Assembly: GCA_050248795.1 (NCBI GenBank)
Contig: JBFWRS010000003.1
Location: 62,001-126,000 of the forward strand
Length of the DNA stretch: 64,000 bases
Reading direction: 5' to 3'
DNA from: CAZTDU01 sp050248795
GTDB taxonomy: Bacteria; Pseudomonadota; Gammaproteobacteria; Burkholderiales; SG8-39
The translations under genes were made by a program, and so were the position numbers. Position 1 is the first letter of the stretch; each line of letters starts with the position of its first letter. Positions 51,032 to 59,452 of the stretch are shown here, piece by piece. Under the pieces are notes generated by a model. The model worked only from the letters and a program-made list of their open reading frames with translations, was not told the origin of the DNA and searched no databases.

Positions 51032-52293
51032 GCGAGGGCGTCCATGAGCTGGACCGATACCAGCTCGCCGGCCGCCACCTTGCCGCGATCATGCTCCAGC
51101 ACGATGAAGCAGTTGGCCTCCGACATCGAGCGCAGCACGCCCGAGCCCTGGCCGCCGGTGACCCTCACCGTGTATTCGCCCGCGGCATTGCGCGACAGCA
51201 CGCCGCGCTGGTATTCGGTGCGACCGGGCACCTTGCGCAAGGGTTCGGCGGCAGCGACACGCAGCAAGGGCGGTGCAAGCTCGCCTGCGCAGCCGCCGAG
51301 GTACAAGAGCGCCGGCCGCACGAACTGGTAGAAGGTCACCATGACCGCCACCGGATTCCCGGGCAGCCCGAACAGGGTCGCGCTGCCGATGCGCCCGAAC
51401 GCCATCGGGCGGCCCGGGCGCATGGCGATCTTCCAGAACAGCACCTCGCCGAGCTTCGCCATCAGCTGCTTGACGAAATCTGCTTCGCCCACCGATACGC
51501 CGCCCGAGGTGATGACGACATCCGCGTTCGCCGCGGCGGAAAGGAACGCCGCTTCCAGCGCCGCCGGGTCGTCGCGCACCACGCCCATGTCGAGGATGTC
51601 GACGCTGAGCCGCGCGAGCATGCCGTACAGCGTGTAGCGGTTCGAGTCGTACACCTGGCCCTCCGCGAGCGGCTGGCCGATCGACGCGAGTTCGTCGCCG
51701 GTGGAGAAGAACGCCACGCGCAGGCGGCGCCTGACGCTCACCTCCGCCATGCCCAGCGACGCCATCAGTCCAAGGTCCGCCGGGCGCACCGCATGGCCGA
51801 CCTGCAGCACCGGCGTGCCGGCCCTGAGGTCTTCGCCCGCGTAGCGCACGTTCTGGCCGGCTTTCTGTCCTGCGGGTACCGTGACGCGGCCGCCGGCGGC
51901 GCGCACCACCTCCTGGATCACCACCGTGTCCGCGCCCGCCGGCATCACCGCGCCGGTCATCACGCGCACGCATTCGCCGGCGCCGATGCTGCCGGCGAAA
52001 GTGCGGCCGGCGAAAGCGCTGCCGATTTCCTTCAGCTCGGTGTCGGCGTCTGCCTTCAGGTCGGCCGCGCGCAGCGCGTAGCCGTCCATGGCGGAATTGT
52101 CGTGCGCCGGCACGTTGATGGCGGGGACGATGTCCTGCGCCAGCACGCGGCCCAGCGCCGCGCGCGTGGCGACGCGCTCGATGCCGGCCACCGGCGCGAG
52201 GCAGGCGAGGATGGCCTCGCGCGCCTTGTCCACGCGCAGCGCGTTCGGGTCGTAATCGTCCATGCAGCTGACGATGCTGTCGATGCTCTTCAT
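51028..52293 (-). CDS. moeA: Molybdopterin molybdenumtransferase
   Basis: A 421-residue protein from ATG 52293. It shows ALGRVLAQDIVPAINVPAHDNSAMDGYALRAADL, MTGAVMPAGADTVVIQEVV and the molybdopterin-binding fold with STGDELASIGQPLAEGQVYDSNRYTLYGML and ITSGGVSVGEADFVKQLM, all MoeA signatures. It inserts molybdenum into adenylated molybdopterin. It overlaps mobA by 4 bp (52290-52293). The pair supplies bis-MGD to NarG, encoded 29 kb away in this window. Confidence 0.95.
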   Translation of the reverse strand: MKSIDSIVSCMDDYDPNALRVDKAREAILACLAPVAGIERVATRAALGRVLAQDIVPAINVPAHDNSAMDGYALRAADLKADADTELKEIGSAFAGRTFAGSIGAGECVRVMTGAVMPAGADTVVIQEVVRAAGGRVTVPAGQKAGQNVRYAGEDLRAGTPVLQVGHAVRPADLGLMASLGMAEVSVRRRLRVAFFSTGDELASIGQPLAEGQVYDSNRYTLYGMLARLSVDILDMGVVRDDPAALEAAFLSAAANADVVITSGGVSVGEADFVKQLMAKLGEVLFWKIAMRPGRPMAFGRIGSATLFGLPGNPVAVMVTFYQFVRPALLYLGGCAGELAPPLLRVAAAEPLRKVPGRTEYQRGVLSRNAAGEYTVRVTGGQGSGVLRSMSEANCFIVLEHDRGKVAAGELVSVQLMDALA

Positions 52294-52856
52294 GCGTCGC
52301 GCAGTTCTTCCGGAGTGTTGATGTTGCGGAATGCGTCCGCCTGATCGTCGAAGGATACCTCGACCACCGAGAGCGTTGCATACCAGGCGTCGATCTTGCG
52401 GCCGCCGCCTGCAAGGAAGCGCGTCAGGTGATCCAGCACCGCGCGGCGCACCAGCGCGAACACAGGGTGCGCCTGCGCGCCGGTCTTCGCCACGGCGATG
52501 TCCGCATCGGCCGCGTCGCGCGCATCGCGCAGGCGCGCCACCAGGTCCAGCGGCAGGAACGGCGAATCGCAGGGCACGGTGACGACGAACTCGGTTTCCG
52601 CGGCACTCAGGCCCGCGTGCAGCCCGGCGAGCGGGCCGGCGTAGCCGCCGACCGCATCGCCGACGACGCGATAGCCGTACTTTGCGTAGGCATCGGTGCT
52701 GCGGTTCGCGTTGATGATCAGCGCATCCACCTGCGGCGCGAAGCGCTCGAGCACGTGCTCGACCATCGGCTTGCCGTGCAGCAGCGCGAGCCCCTTGTCG
52801 ACGCTGCCCATGCGCCGGCCCATGCCGCCGGCGAGCACGATGCCGGTAATCGCCAT
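52290..52856 (-). CDS. mobA: Molybdenum cofactor guanylyltransferase
   Basis: A 188-residue nucleotidyltransferase from ATG 52856. The nucleotide loop is VLAGGMGRRMGSVDKGLALL (LAGGxxxRMGxxDK). VDALIINANRS, VPCDSPFLPLDL (metal-binding aspartate) and INTPEEL at the C-terminus are MobA hallmarks. It attaches GMP to molybdopterin to form MGD. Together with moeA downstream it forms a cofactor pair. The stop of the AraC gene upstream overlaps its ATG (TGATG), so all are probably one transcript. Confidence 0.94.
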   Translation of the reverse strand: MAITGIVLAGGMGRRMGSVDKGLALLHGKPMVEHVLERFAPQVDALIINANRSTDAYAKYGYRVVGDAVGGYAGPLAGLHAGLSAAETEFVVTVPCDSPFLPLDLVARLRDARDAADADIAVAKTGAQAHPVFALVRRAVLDHLTRFLAGGGRKIDAWYATLSVVEVSFDDQADAFRNINTPEELRDA

Positions 52857-53662
52857 CACTGCGCGCCCGGTGCCGCGGGCTTGAAGCGGGTGGGGGGCAC
52901 GCCGAGCTCGCGCTTGAACATGGCGCAGAAGGCGCTGGGGCTTTCGTAGCCCAGGTCCAGCGCGATCGCGGTGATCGATCGGCCCTCGGAGATCCACGTG
53001 ATGGCGTGCACCAGCCGCGCGCGCCGGCACCATTCGGCGAAGGCGAGCCCGGTGTCGCGGCGAAAGCGCCGCGCCAGCGTACGCGCCGACATGTGGTGGC
53101 GCGCGGCGAGTTCTTCCAGCGTCGCGCGCTCGGCAAGTCCGTCCAGCACCTGCCGGCAGATCGCCGCCAGCGGCCCCTTTGCCGGCACCGGCAGGCCGAT
53201 CGGGAACTCGGCGAGCTTCTGCAGTTCGTCCAGCAGCACCACCGCGAGCCGCCCGTCGGCGCTGCGCTCGTCGTAGTCCAGCGGCAGCTCCATGACGCGC
53301 AGGATCAGTTCTCGCAATAGCGGCGTGACTTCGAGCACCATGGGCTTCTTCGGCATCGCCGGCACCGCGCCGGGTTCCACGTACAGCGTCCGAAAGCGCA
53401 GGCCGCCGGCGAAGGCGAGGCGATGCTCGATGCCGGCGGGCATCCACGCCGCGCGCTGCGGCGGCACGATCCAGGTCTCGTTGCGCGTCGCCACCGTCAT
53501 CACGCCCTCGGCCGCAAAGAGCAACTGCGCGCGCGGGTGCGAATGCCAGGGCGTCGCGCCCTGCCGCGGATGGTCGAACGCCATCGGCGCCACCGGCCTC
53601 GGCGTGTTCTGGTAGCGCGGCGAGTCGCCGAGCCTGGCCATGCCTTGTCGCATTCGCGACAT
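52856..53662 (-). CDS. AraC-family regulator with cupin sensor
   Basis: A 268-residue regulator. The N-terminal cupin includes ATPWHSHPRAQLLFAAEGVMTV and PPQRAAWMPAGIEHRL. The C-terminal double helix-turn-helix includes TLEELAARHHMSARTLARRFRRDTG and SITAIALDLGYESPSAFCAMFKRELG. It is divergent from an MFS transporter (53715), a common regulator-exporter arrangement, and is probably its regulator. It is also co-directional and overlapping with mobA. Confidence 0.9.
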   Translation of the reverse strand: MSRMRQGMARLGDSPRYQNTPRPVAPMAFDHPRQGATPWHSHPRAQLLFAAEGVMTVATRNETWIVPPQRAAWMPAGIEHRLAFAGGLRFRTLYVEPGAVPAMPKKPMVLEVTPLLRELILRVMELPLDYDERSADGRLAVVLLDELQKLAEFPIGLPVPAKGPLAAICRQVLDGLAERATLEELAARHHMSARTLARRFRRDTGLAFAEWCRRARLVHAITWISEGRSITAIALDLGYESPSAFCAMFKRELGVPPTRFKPAAPGAQ

Positions 53663-53714
53663 ATTTTGTCACACGTGCGGAAACGCGCCAGAACGCATGG
53701 CATACACTTTCTGC

Positions 53715-54911
53715 ATGCAAAACCGCTGGCTGGTCCCCTACATCAACATCGGGCATCTGCTCGATCACTTCGTCATGCTGGTCTTTCCCACAGTCGTGGT
53801 CGCACTGGCGCGCGAGTGGGACCGGCCCTACGCCGAGCTGCTGCCGCTGACGCTCGGCGGCTTCATCGCCTTTGGCGCGTTCGCGATTCCCGCCGGCTGG
53901 CTGGCCGACCGTTGGAGCCGCTACAAGATGCTGTCGGTGTTCTTCTTCGGCATCGGCGTGTGCATGCTGCTGACTGGGCTGGCGCAATCGACCTGGCAGA
54001 TCGCGCTGGGGCTGACGCTCACCGGCATGTTCGGCGCCATCTACCACCCGGTGGGCATCGCCATGCTGGTGGCCAAGCCCGAGAAGATGGGCAGCGCGCT
54101 CGGATGGAACGGCCTGTGGGGCAACCTCGGCCTGGCGGTGGCGGCGCTGGTGTCCGGCGCAATGATGGACCTGTGGGGTTGGCGCGCGGCGTTCTTCCTG
54201 CCCGGCCTGCTGTCGATCGCCGCGGGCGTGGGCTTCCTCACCATGGTGGAGGATCCCGGCCCGGTGGTGAAGAAATCCAAGTCGATCGGCCTGCACATCG
54301 ACCGCGCGACCATGCTGCGCATATTCGTCATCCTGACCGTCGTCACCGCCTGCGGCGGCGTGGTGTTCAATTCCACCACCATCGCGATGCCGAAAGTCTT
54401 CGACGAGCGGCTTACCGCGCTGGTGCAGACCAGCTTCGGCATCGGCGTGCTGGTGGCGCTGGTGTACACGCTGGCGGCGTTCGCGCAGGTGGTGGTGGGC
54501 AAGCTCATAGACCACGTCGAGATGCGCAAGCTGATGGTGACGATCGCGGCGGCGCAGGTGGCGATGATGCTGGTCGCGGTGTCGCTGGACGGCTGGGCGA
54601 TGCTCGGCGTGTCGCTCTTGATGATGCTGGCGGTGTTCGGCCAGATCCCGTTGAACGACGCCATCGTCGGCAAGTACTGCGCGGACGAATTCCGCGCCCG
54701 CGTCTACGCGGTGCGCTACGTCGTGACGCTGGGCGTGGCCGCCGCGGCGGTGCCGCTGATCTCCGGCCTGCACCGCACCGACGGCGGCTTCCGCAATGTC
54801 TTCCTGGTGCTCGCGGTGATCGCCTTCCTCACCGCGTCGGCGTCGCTGTTCTTCCCCTCGCGCGCCACCTTCGTCACGCAGAAGGAAAAGTTCGCCGCGC
54901 AGAACGCCTGA
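53715..54911 (+). CDS. Major facilitator superfamily transporter
   Basis: About 398 residues, 12 hydrophobic helices. It starts MQNRWLVPYINIGHLLDHFVMLVFPTVV and has the loop 2-3 motif GWLADRWSRYKM, with YHPVGIAMLVAKPEKMG and VVNPLN-type blocks reminiscent of Fsr-like drug exporters; specificity is unknown. ATG 53697, six codons upstream, is an equally possible start and neither has a strong ribosome site. Divergent from the AraC regulator. A short GGGGACAGACCCGG motif follows the stop (54917-54930), a sequence often scattered in betaproteobacterial genomes. Confidence 0.82.
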   Translation: MQNRWLVPYINIGHLLDHFVMLVFPTVVVALAREWDRPYAELLPLTLGGFIAFGAFAIPAGWLADRWSRYKMLSVFFFGIGVCMLLTGLAQSTWQIALGLTLTGMFGAIYHPVGIAMLVAKPEKMGSALGWNGLWGNLGLAVAALVSGAMMDLWGWRAAFFLPGLLSIAAGVGFLTMVEDPGPVVKKSKSIGLHIDRATMLRIFVILTVVTACGGVVFNSTTIAMPKVFDERLTALVQTSFGIGVLVALVYTLAAFAQVVVGKLIDHVEMRKLMVTIAAAQVAMMLVAVSLDGWAMLGVSLLMMLAVFGQIPLNDAIVGKYCADEFRARVYAVRYVVTLGVAAAAVPLISGLHRTDGGFRNVFLVLAVIAFLTASASLFFPSRATFVTQKEKFAAQNA

Positions 54912-54936
54912 ACATCGGGGACAGACCCGGTTTGTT

Positions 54937-55557
54937 CTACCGTCGGCGCTTGCCGGCGCCCGGGCCGATCAACAGCAGTTCGACACACACCATGGCCAGG
55001 CAATAGACCACGACGGTGGCCAGCGTGCGCTGCGGCTCGCGCTCCCAGCCGGTCTCGGCATCCGACGGGATGATCCGCTCGAGCAAGGCGGCGTCGATGC
55101 CGCCCAGCGGCATCGGCACGATCGCGGTTACCAGCAGCATCGCCAGCAGGACGAGGATCAGGATCGCCGCGGCGACGGCAGTGCGGCCGATGAGTTCCTC
55201 GTAGCCGGCAGCCGAGCTGCCGGCCAGGGCGAGGAATCGGGCGCCGATCAGAACGAGCAGGTAATCCACCAGCGGGTCGTCGCCCAGCATGCGCGCAACG
55301 TATATCGTCGGCGCGAAGAAGAGCACGAGGAATGCTGCCGCGATCAATGCCCGGTAAGCAAGCTTCGGGGTCCGGGAGCACAGGCCCGCCGCCACCAGCG
55401 TGATGGCCAGCAGCGCGAACTCGGTCATCAGCAGCATGGGCATGTAGCGGACCCAGCGCTCGTCGCCCCAGGCCAGCGGGTCGAGCCAGAGCCGTACCAC
55501 CAGGATTCCGATCGTAGCGAAGCCGACGGCCGAACCGGCCGCCCCGGCCCAGCGCAT
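54937..55557 (-). CDS. Integral membrane protein of unknown function
   Basis: About 206 residues with five or six hydrophobic segments (AGSAVGFATIGILVVRLWL, MLLMTEFALLAITLVAAGLC, AILILVLLAMLLVTAIVPMP, TLATVVVYCLAMVCVELLLIG). ATG 55557 (MRWAGAAGS) is chosen because it just precedes the first helix; the frame is open about 40 codons further. The family is unrecognised. It is convergent with the MFS gene and divergent from the CMD-type gene. Confidence 0.6.
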   Translation of the reverse strand: MRWAGAAGSAVGFATIGILVVRLWLDPLAWGDERWVRYMPMLLMTEFALLAITLVAAGLCSRTPKLAYRALIAAAFLVLFFAPTIYVARMLGDDPLVDYLLVLIGARFLALAGSSAAGYEELIGRTAVAAAILILVLLAMLLVTAIVPMPLGGIDAALLERIIPSDAETGWEREPQRTLATVVVYCLAMVCVELLLIGPGAGKRRR

Positions 55558-55681
55558 GAACGGGTGCGATGCTTCCACGGTCCGTACCTTGCCCCAAAAG
55601 GCGGCGCACGTCCCGATTCCTGAGCATCGCCCAGCGCGTTGGGGTAGGGTTCGCGCCAGGCCCGATTGAGGAGAAAGCGAC

Positions 55682-56269
55682 ATGAGCGACGCCGGCTACC
55701 AGGACAGGCAGAACCTCGAGGTGTTCCGCTGGCCGGAGTTGATGGGGATCTTCCGCAACCTCGTCGAACTGGTCATGGTTGCGCCGAACAACCTGTCGCG
55801 CCAGCTGCGCGGCGAGCTGTTCACCATGGCGAGCATCGCCGGCGGCTGCCAGCACTGCCAGGCGCACGGCGCGTACTCGCTGCAGCTGATGGGCGTCGAC
55901 CCGGACCGGATCCGCGATATCTGGACGTTCGAGGAGTCGGCGGAATTCTCGGCGGCGGAGAAGGCGGCGCTGCGCCTGGCGCGGGACGGGGCGCAGGTGC
56001 CGAACATGGTCGAACCGGGCCATTTCGCGGAGCTGCGCCGCCACTACTCCGACCGCCAGGTGGTCGAGATGCTGGCCGTGATCAGCCTCGCCGGCTGGTT
56101 CAATCGCTGGAACAACTCCATGGCCACGGTCACGGACCGGGAATCGGTGGAATGGGCCGAGGCCAACCTCAAGTCGACGGGCTGGGAACTGGGCAAGCAC
56201 GCCGGGGCCGCGCACGAGCAGCGGCACAAGCACCCGCGCTCCACCGACCCGGACCGGATCGAGTACTGA
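55682..56269 (+). CDS. Carboxymuconolactone decarboxylase / AhpD-like protein
   Basis: A 195-residue helical protein with GAGGAGA before ATG 55682. The CMD core shows LRGELFTMASIAGGCQHCQAHGAYSLQLMG with the redox C-x2-C and following histidine of AhpD-like proteins, and VVEMLAVISLAGWFNRWNN. Members act as alkylhydroperoxidase partners or decarboxylases; the C-x2-C-x3-H motif favours the peroxidase-like redox branch. Alone on its strand here. Confidence 0.8.
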   Translation: MSDAGYQDRQNLEVFRWPELMGIFRNLVELVMVAPNNLSRQLRGELFTMASIAGGCQHCQAHGAYSLQLMGVDPDRIRDIWTFEESAEFSAAEKAALRLARDGAQVPNMVEPGHFAELRRHYSDRQVVEMLAVISLAGWFNRWNNSMATVTDRESVEWAEANLKSTGWELGKHAGAAHEQRHKHPRSTDPDRIEY

Positions 56270-56285
56270 CCGGACGAACGTGAAT

Positions 56286-56302
56286 ACGGGGGCGTACCCC
56301 GT
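56286..56302. terminator. Possible bidirectional hairpin after the CMD-type gene
   Basis: ACGGGG-GCGTA-CCCCGT forms a 6-bp stem just after the CMD gene stop and before the broken oxidase copy on the other strand. No T-run follows, so it is only a weak terminator candidate. Confidence 0.3.
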
Positions 56303-56307
56303 TCTCG

Positions 56308-56560
56308 CTACGGCCGTTGCGCCGTGCGTGCCGGCAGCGCAGCGCCCTTGCCTTCCAGCGAGAAGCGCGCGCTGACTTCCGGCGTCGCGGATCCCAGCAC
56401 CCGCGCGGCGACGTTCTCGCCCACCGCCGGGCCGTGCTTGAAGCCGTGGCCCGAGCCGCCCCCGACGATCCACGCGTTGTCCAGGCCTGGATGCCGGTCG
56501 ATGACTTCCTGCCCCGGAGAGCGGCGCGCCAATTCGGTCGCCGCGGCCTGCTTCGGATCC
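56308..56560 (-). pseudogene. Remnant of a flavin amine oxidase (C-terminal piece only)
   Basis: About 80 codons encode EVIDRHPGLDNAWIVGGGSG, GHGFKHGPAVGENVAARVLG and SLEGKGAALPARTAQRP. This closely repeats the last 75 residues of the intact oxidase at 57868-59025, including the final PRTAQRP block. An in-frame stop in the TGACGTCAGACGTC stretch at about 56565 blocks any longer frame, and no N-terminal FAD-binding loop exists upstream, where the GFA gene begins. It is therefore a broken copy left by duplication or rearrangement. Confidence 0.75.
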
Positions 56561-56574
56561 GCCGACGTCTGACG

Positions 56575-56991
56575 TCAGCCGAGCGGCATCCGCTCGAACG
56601 CCGGCAACGCTGGATCGATCACGTCCCACGTCGCTCCGCGGACGCGGTAGGTGAGCAGCTGCGGCGCGAATCGGCCCGGTTCGTCCAGGCTGCCGGCAGG
56701 GACCGCGATCAGTTCAGGCATCGCGGCGAAGCGCAGGTAGACGGGTGTGCCGCAGGTCGGGCAAAAGGCGTGGACCTTGACGTTGCCGCTGTCGCCCGCG
56801 ACCTCCCAGTGCGCCGCCTCGCCTGTGATCGTCATCTCGGCCCGCGCAGGAAACGTCAGGTAGGACCCGTGACCGGTGCCACTGCGACGCTGGCAGTCGC
56901 GGCACTGGCAGTGGTTCTGAAACACCGGCGCGTGCGCGGTTTCGTAGCGGATAGCGCCGCAGGCGCATCCGCCGGTGTAGGGCCGGGTCAT
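56575..56991 (-). CDS. GFA (glutathione-dependent formaldehyde-activating) / CENP-V family protein
   Basis: A 138-residue zinc protein with the three cysteine groups of the fold: GGCACGAIRYE, HCQCRDCQRRSGTGHGSYLTF and FCPTCGTPVYLRF. Members resemble Gfa, which promotes the glutathione-formaldehyde adduct, but most are uncharacterised zinc-binding proteins. It overlaps the SRPBCC gene upstream by 4 bp and is the third gene of the arsR operon. Confidence 0.88.
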   Translation of the reverse strand: MTRPYTGGCACGAIRYETAHAPVFQNHCQCRDCQRRSGTGHGSYLTFPARAEMTITGEAAHWEVAGDSGNVKVHAFCPTCGTPVYLRFAAMPELIAVPAGSLDEPGRFAPQLLTYRVRGATWDVIDPALPAFERMPLG

Positions 56992-57470
56992 GAACAGCTT
57001 TCGCGCGGGCCCGCCTTCGGCTGGGCGAAGACGTCGATGCCTTCGCCCGTCTCAAGCAGGGACTTGAGACTGGACAGCACGATCGGCCAGCCTCGCTGGA
57101 TGCCCTTGGCCATGGCGCCGTCGGCCTCGAGCTCGTCGTGAGAGACCGTCAGCCGCACCATGCCTTCGTATTCCGCGATGTCGAACGTGACGCGGCTGGT
57201 AGCGGCCGGATCCTGCGCTTGCGCAGGGCTTGCCCAGGTGATGACCAGGCGCGTCGGCGGCGAGACCTCGACCACCTTGCCGACCAGGTTCACCGTGCGC
57301 TGCTCGTTCGCGCGCACGTGCTGCCAGGTCGAACCGGGCTTCCAGTCGGAGACGTTCTCGTGACCCCAGTAGCGCCGCGCGATCTCCGGCCTGGTAATGG
57401 CCTCGAAAACCTTTTCCGGCGTCGAGCGGATGTAGGTCACGTAAACGAAACTCGTCTTTGCGATACTCAT
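56988..57470 (-). CDS. SRPBCC/AHSA1-domain protein
   Basis: A 160-residue START-like domain protein: FVYVTYIRSTPEKVFEAITRPEIARRYWGHENVSDWKPGSTWQ and TSRVTFDIAEYEGMVRLTVSHDEL, typical of the Aha1 C-terminal group, which binds hydrophobic ligands or acts in small-molecule tolerance. It lies 2 bp after the arsR stop and overlaps GFA. An arsR-SRPBCC pairing is common in bacteria, the ArsR protein acting as repressor. Confidence 0.88.
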   Translation of the reverse strand: MSIAKTSFVYVTYIRSTPEKVFEAITRPEIARRYWGHENVSDWKPGSTWQHVRANEQRTVNLVGKVVEVSPPTRLVITWASPAQAQDPAATSRVTFDIAEYEGMVRLTVSHDELEADGAMAKGIQRGWPIVLSSLKSLLETGEGIDVFAQPKAGPRESCS

Positions 57471-57472
57471 CG

Positions 57473-57787
57473 TTAGTCTCCCTCAAGTTCTTTCTTCAGA
57501 TCGTGCAGCAGGCTCAGCCGCTGGCGTTCGAATTTCCGCACCCACCGCTCGTAGGCCTCGTGCAGAGGCACCGGGTTGATGAAATGCAGCTTCTCCCGTC
57601 CGCGCCACACCGTGCTCACCAGGTTTGCTGCCTCGAGGATCCCGATGTGCTGCGTGGCCGATTGCCGCGCCATGTCCAATTGCTTGCAGAGCTCGCCCAA
57701 GGTCTGCCCGTTCCGCTCGTACAGCAGGTCGAGCAGCTTTCTGCGTGTCGGGTCGCCCAGCGCCTTGAAGACCTTGTCAGCGTCCAT
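57473..57787 (-). CDS. ArsR-family transcriptional repressor
   Basis: A 104-residue winged-helix repressor from ATG 57787: FKALGDPTRRKLLDLLYERN, LGELCKQLDMARQSATQHIGILEAANLVSTVWRGREK. Only a single cysteine (C34) is present, so it is not a typical metal sensor; this is the SRPBCC-associated ArsR subgroup. Its promoter carries a palindromic operator between the -35 and -10 boxes (57812-57841), indicating autorepression of arsR-SRPBCC-GFA. Confidence 0.9.
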   Translation of the reverse strand: MDADKVFKALGDPTRRKLLDLLYERNGQTLGELCKQLDMARQSATQHIGILEAANLVSTVWRGREKLHFINPVPLHEAYERWVRKFERQRLSLLHDLKKELEGD

Positions 57788-57811
57788 CCGTTGCGTTCGT
57801 GGGTTGGGTGA

Positions 57812-57841
57812 ACTATATGCAGGTAAATACCTGCATGTCAA
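57812..57841 (-). promoter_or_regulatory. Sigma-70 promoter with ArsR operator in its spacer
   Basis: On the minus strand, -35 TTGACA (57836-57841) and -10 TATAGT (57812-57817) are separated by 18 bp. The spacer is occupied by the palindrome TGCAGGTA-TT-TACCTGCA, part of a 20-bp inverted repeat at 57817-57836. A bound dimer would block polymerase directly. The -10 lies about 25 bp before the arsR ATG. Confidence 0.75.
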
Positions 57842-57867
57842 GCCGTACATCGACGCCCACCGCCGGA

Positions 57868-59025
57868 CTACGGGCGCTGCGCCGTTCGGGGCGGCAGGGA
57901 CGTGCCTTTGCTTTCCAGTGAAAACCGCGCCTCGACTCCCGGCGTGGCCGCGCCCAGCACGCGTGCCGCGACGTATTCGCCCACCGCCGGGCCGTGCTTG
58001 AAGCCGTGGCCCGAGCCGCCGCCGGCGATCCACGCGTTGTCGAAGCCGGGATGCCGGTCGATGAGGAACTGCGAATCCGAGGTGTTCTCGTACTGGCAGA
58101 CGCGCATCTCCAGCAGCGGCGCATCGGCCAGCGCCGGAAAGCGCCGCGCCAGGTATTGCCGCGCGCGCTCGGTCTCGTCCTGCGTCGGCTGCCGATCGCC
58201 GCGGTCCGGGTCGAAATCCTCGCCCAGCCAGCCGTAGGCGAGCTTGAAGCCGCGCGATTCGAGGTCGGGCAGGCCGTACCAGGGCAGGTCGCTGAACGCA
58301 TCGCCCCAGGCCGGCAGTTGCGCCGCGGTGAAGCGCGCATCGCCCGGCGGCGCGCCGTAGAAGAACACCGCCTGCCGCGTCGGGAAGATTTTCTGCCCCA
58401 GCAGCCCGGGCAGCACGGTCTTCAGCCACGGCCCGCAGGCGAACACGAATGCGTCCGCCTGCAGCCTGCCCTGGTCGGTGTCGATGGCGGAAAGCGCGCC
58501 CGCGCCCTGCGGCGCCTGCGCCTTCGCCTGCAGGTACGTGCCGCCGTCCTCGACGAACTGCGCCACCAGCGCCTGCACCGCCTGCCGCGCCATCAGCGCG
58601 CCGGCATCCGGCTCGAATATCGCCGCGACCTCCGCATCTATCGCGATCTGCGGATAGCGCCGCCGCAGCTCGGCGTTGCCGAGCTCCTGCACCTCGGCGC
58701 CCGCGCTGCGCAATGTGCGCACATGCGCCGCCAGCCGTGGGTCGGATTCCCGCGCCATCCACAGCGCGCCGACGCGCTTGAAAAGCTGCTGCCTCTCGCA
58801 GCGCGCGAAGAATTCCTTCCACAGCGCGAGGGACCGCAGCGCCATGCCGGTCAGCAGCGCATCGTCCGCATAGCGCGCGCGGATGATGCGCGACTCGCCG
58901 CCCGAACTCGCCCGGCTGTTCGCCGGCCCGTACTGCTCGAGCAGCACTACCTCGTGCCCCGCGCGTCGCAGGTGGTAGGCGGTCCACGCGCCGAACACGC
59001 CGGCGCCGACGACGAGGATCTTCAT
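57868..59025 (-). CDS. solA: Monomeric sarcosine oxidase / N-methyl amino acid oxidase-type flavoenzyme
   Basis: A 385-residue FAD enzyme from ATG 59025. The dinucleotide loop is KILVVGAGVFGAWTAYHLRRAGHEVVLLEQ, followed by SRASSGGESRIIRARY, the flavin-attachment region of MSOX/MTOX. RVCQYENTSDSQFLIDRHPG contains the cysteine that covalently binds FAD in this family. WIAGGGSGHGFKHGPAVGEYVA closes the FAD domain. It oxidises N-methylated or cyclic amino acids, producing hydrogen peroxide; sarcosine, N-methyltryptophan and pipecolate types are not separable by eye. A broken copy of its C-terminus lies at 56308-56560. Confidence 0.86.
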   Translation of the reverse strand: MKILVVGAGVFGAWTAYHLRRAGHEVVLLEQYGPANSRASSGGESRIIRARYADDALLTGMALRSLALWKEFFARCERQQLFKRVGALWMARESDPRLAAHVRTLRSAGAEVQELGNAELRRRYPQIAIDAEVAAIFEPDAGALMARQAVQALVAQFVEDGGTYLQAKAQAPQGAGALSAIDTDQGRLQADAFVFACGPWLKTVLPGLLGQKIFPTRQAVFFYGAPPGDARFTAAQLPAWGDAFSDLPWYGLPDLESRGFKLAYGWLGEDFDPDRGDRQPTQDETERARQYLARRFPALADAPLLEMRVCQYENTSDSQFLIDRHPGFDNAWIAGGGSGHGFKHGPAVGEYVAARVLGAATPGVEARFSLESKGTSLPPRTAQRP

Positions 59026-59091
59026 GGTTGCCATCAATGCCACTGCACTGGATGTCGAGTCATGGCGCCGAAGATATCAGCAGACCCGCCT

Positions 59092-59137
59092 TCCTCCCTC
59101 GCCCCCGGCAGGGGGAGAGGGACCGAGGGTGAGGGGG
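59092..59137. repeat. 46-bp dispersed repeat, copy 1
   Basis: Begins TCCTCCCTCGCCCCCGGCAG and ends GGGTGAGGGGG; identical copies lie at 59453-59498 and, with two changes and one extra base, at 60065-60111. It contains the partly self-complementary GCCCCCGGCAGGGGGA. Such sequences are common intergenic repeats in high-G+C Betaproteobacteria and Xanthomonads. Confidence 0.85.
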
Positions 59138-59225
59138 CCGGAAGAGGCCATAGCCATGACACGATTGCCGGCAATCAGGGCCATCGCAGTAAACTTGCAC
59201 TTGGCGCCCTTGTCGGAGCATCTCG

Positions 59226-59435
59226 ATGAAATCTGCCAGCGTTCTTTGCGATCCTGAGATCCTCGGCGGTACGCCTGTGTTCGCGGGTACACGGGTGCCG
59301 GTTCGCATTCTGTTCGAGCACCTGGAAGCCGGCGACCCGCTCGAAGTCTTCCTGCAGGACTTCCCGTCCGTCAGCCGAGAACTTGCGATCCAGGTGCTGG
59401 AGGATGCCCGAGCCGTCTTGAACGTCCCGGGTTAG
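59226..59435 (+). CDS. DUF433 antitoxin-like protein without a toxin partner
   Basis: A 69-residue protein with GGAG before ATG 59226. It matches the DUF433 pattern: CDPEILGGTPVFAGTRVPVRILFEHLEAGDPLEVFLQDFPSVSRELAIQVLEDA. DUF433 proteins usually pair with a DUF5615 PIN-like toxin gene directly downstream. Here only the second 46-bp repeat and the next ORF follow, so the toxin appears lost. Copies of the repeat flank the gene on both sides (59092 and 59453). Confidence 0.82.
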   Translation: MKSASVLCDPEILGGTPVFAGTRVPVRILFEHLEAGDPLEVFLQDFPSVSRELAIQVLEDARAVLNVPG

Positions 59436-59452
59436 AACGCCAATTGAGTTCT

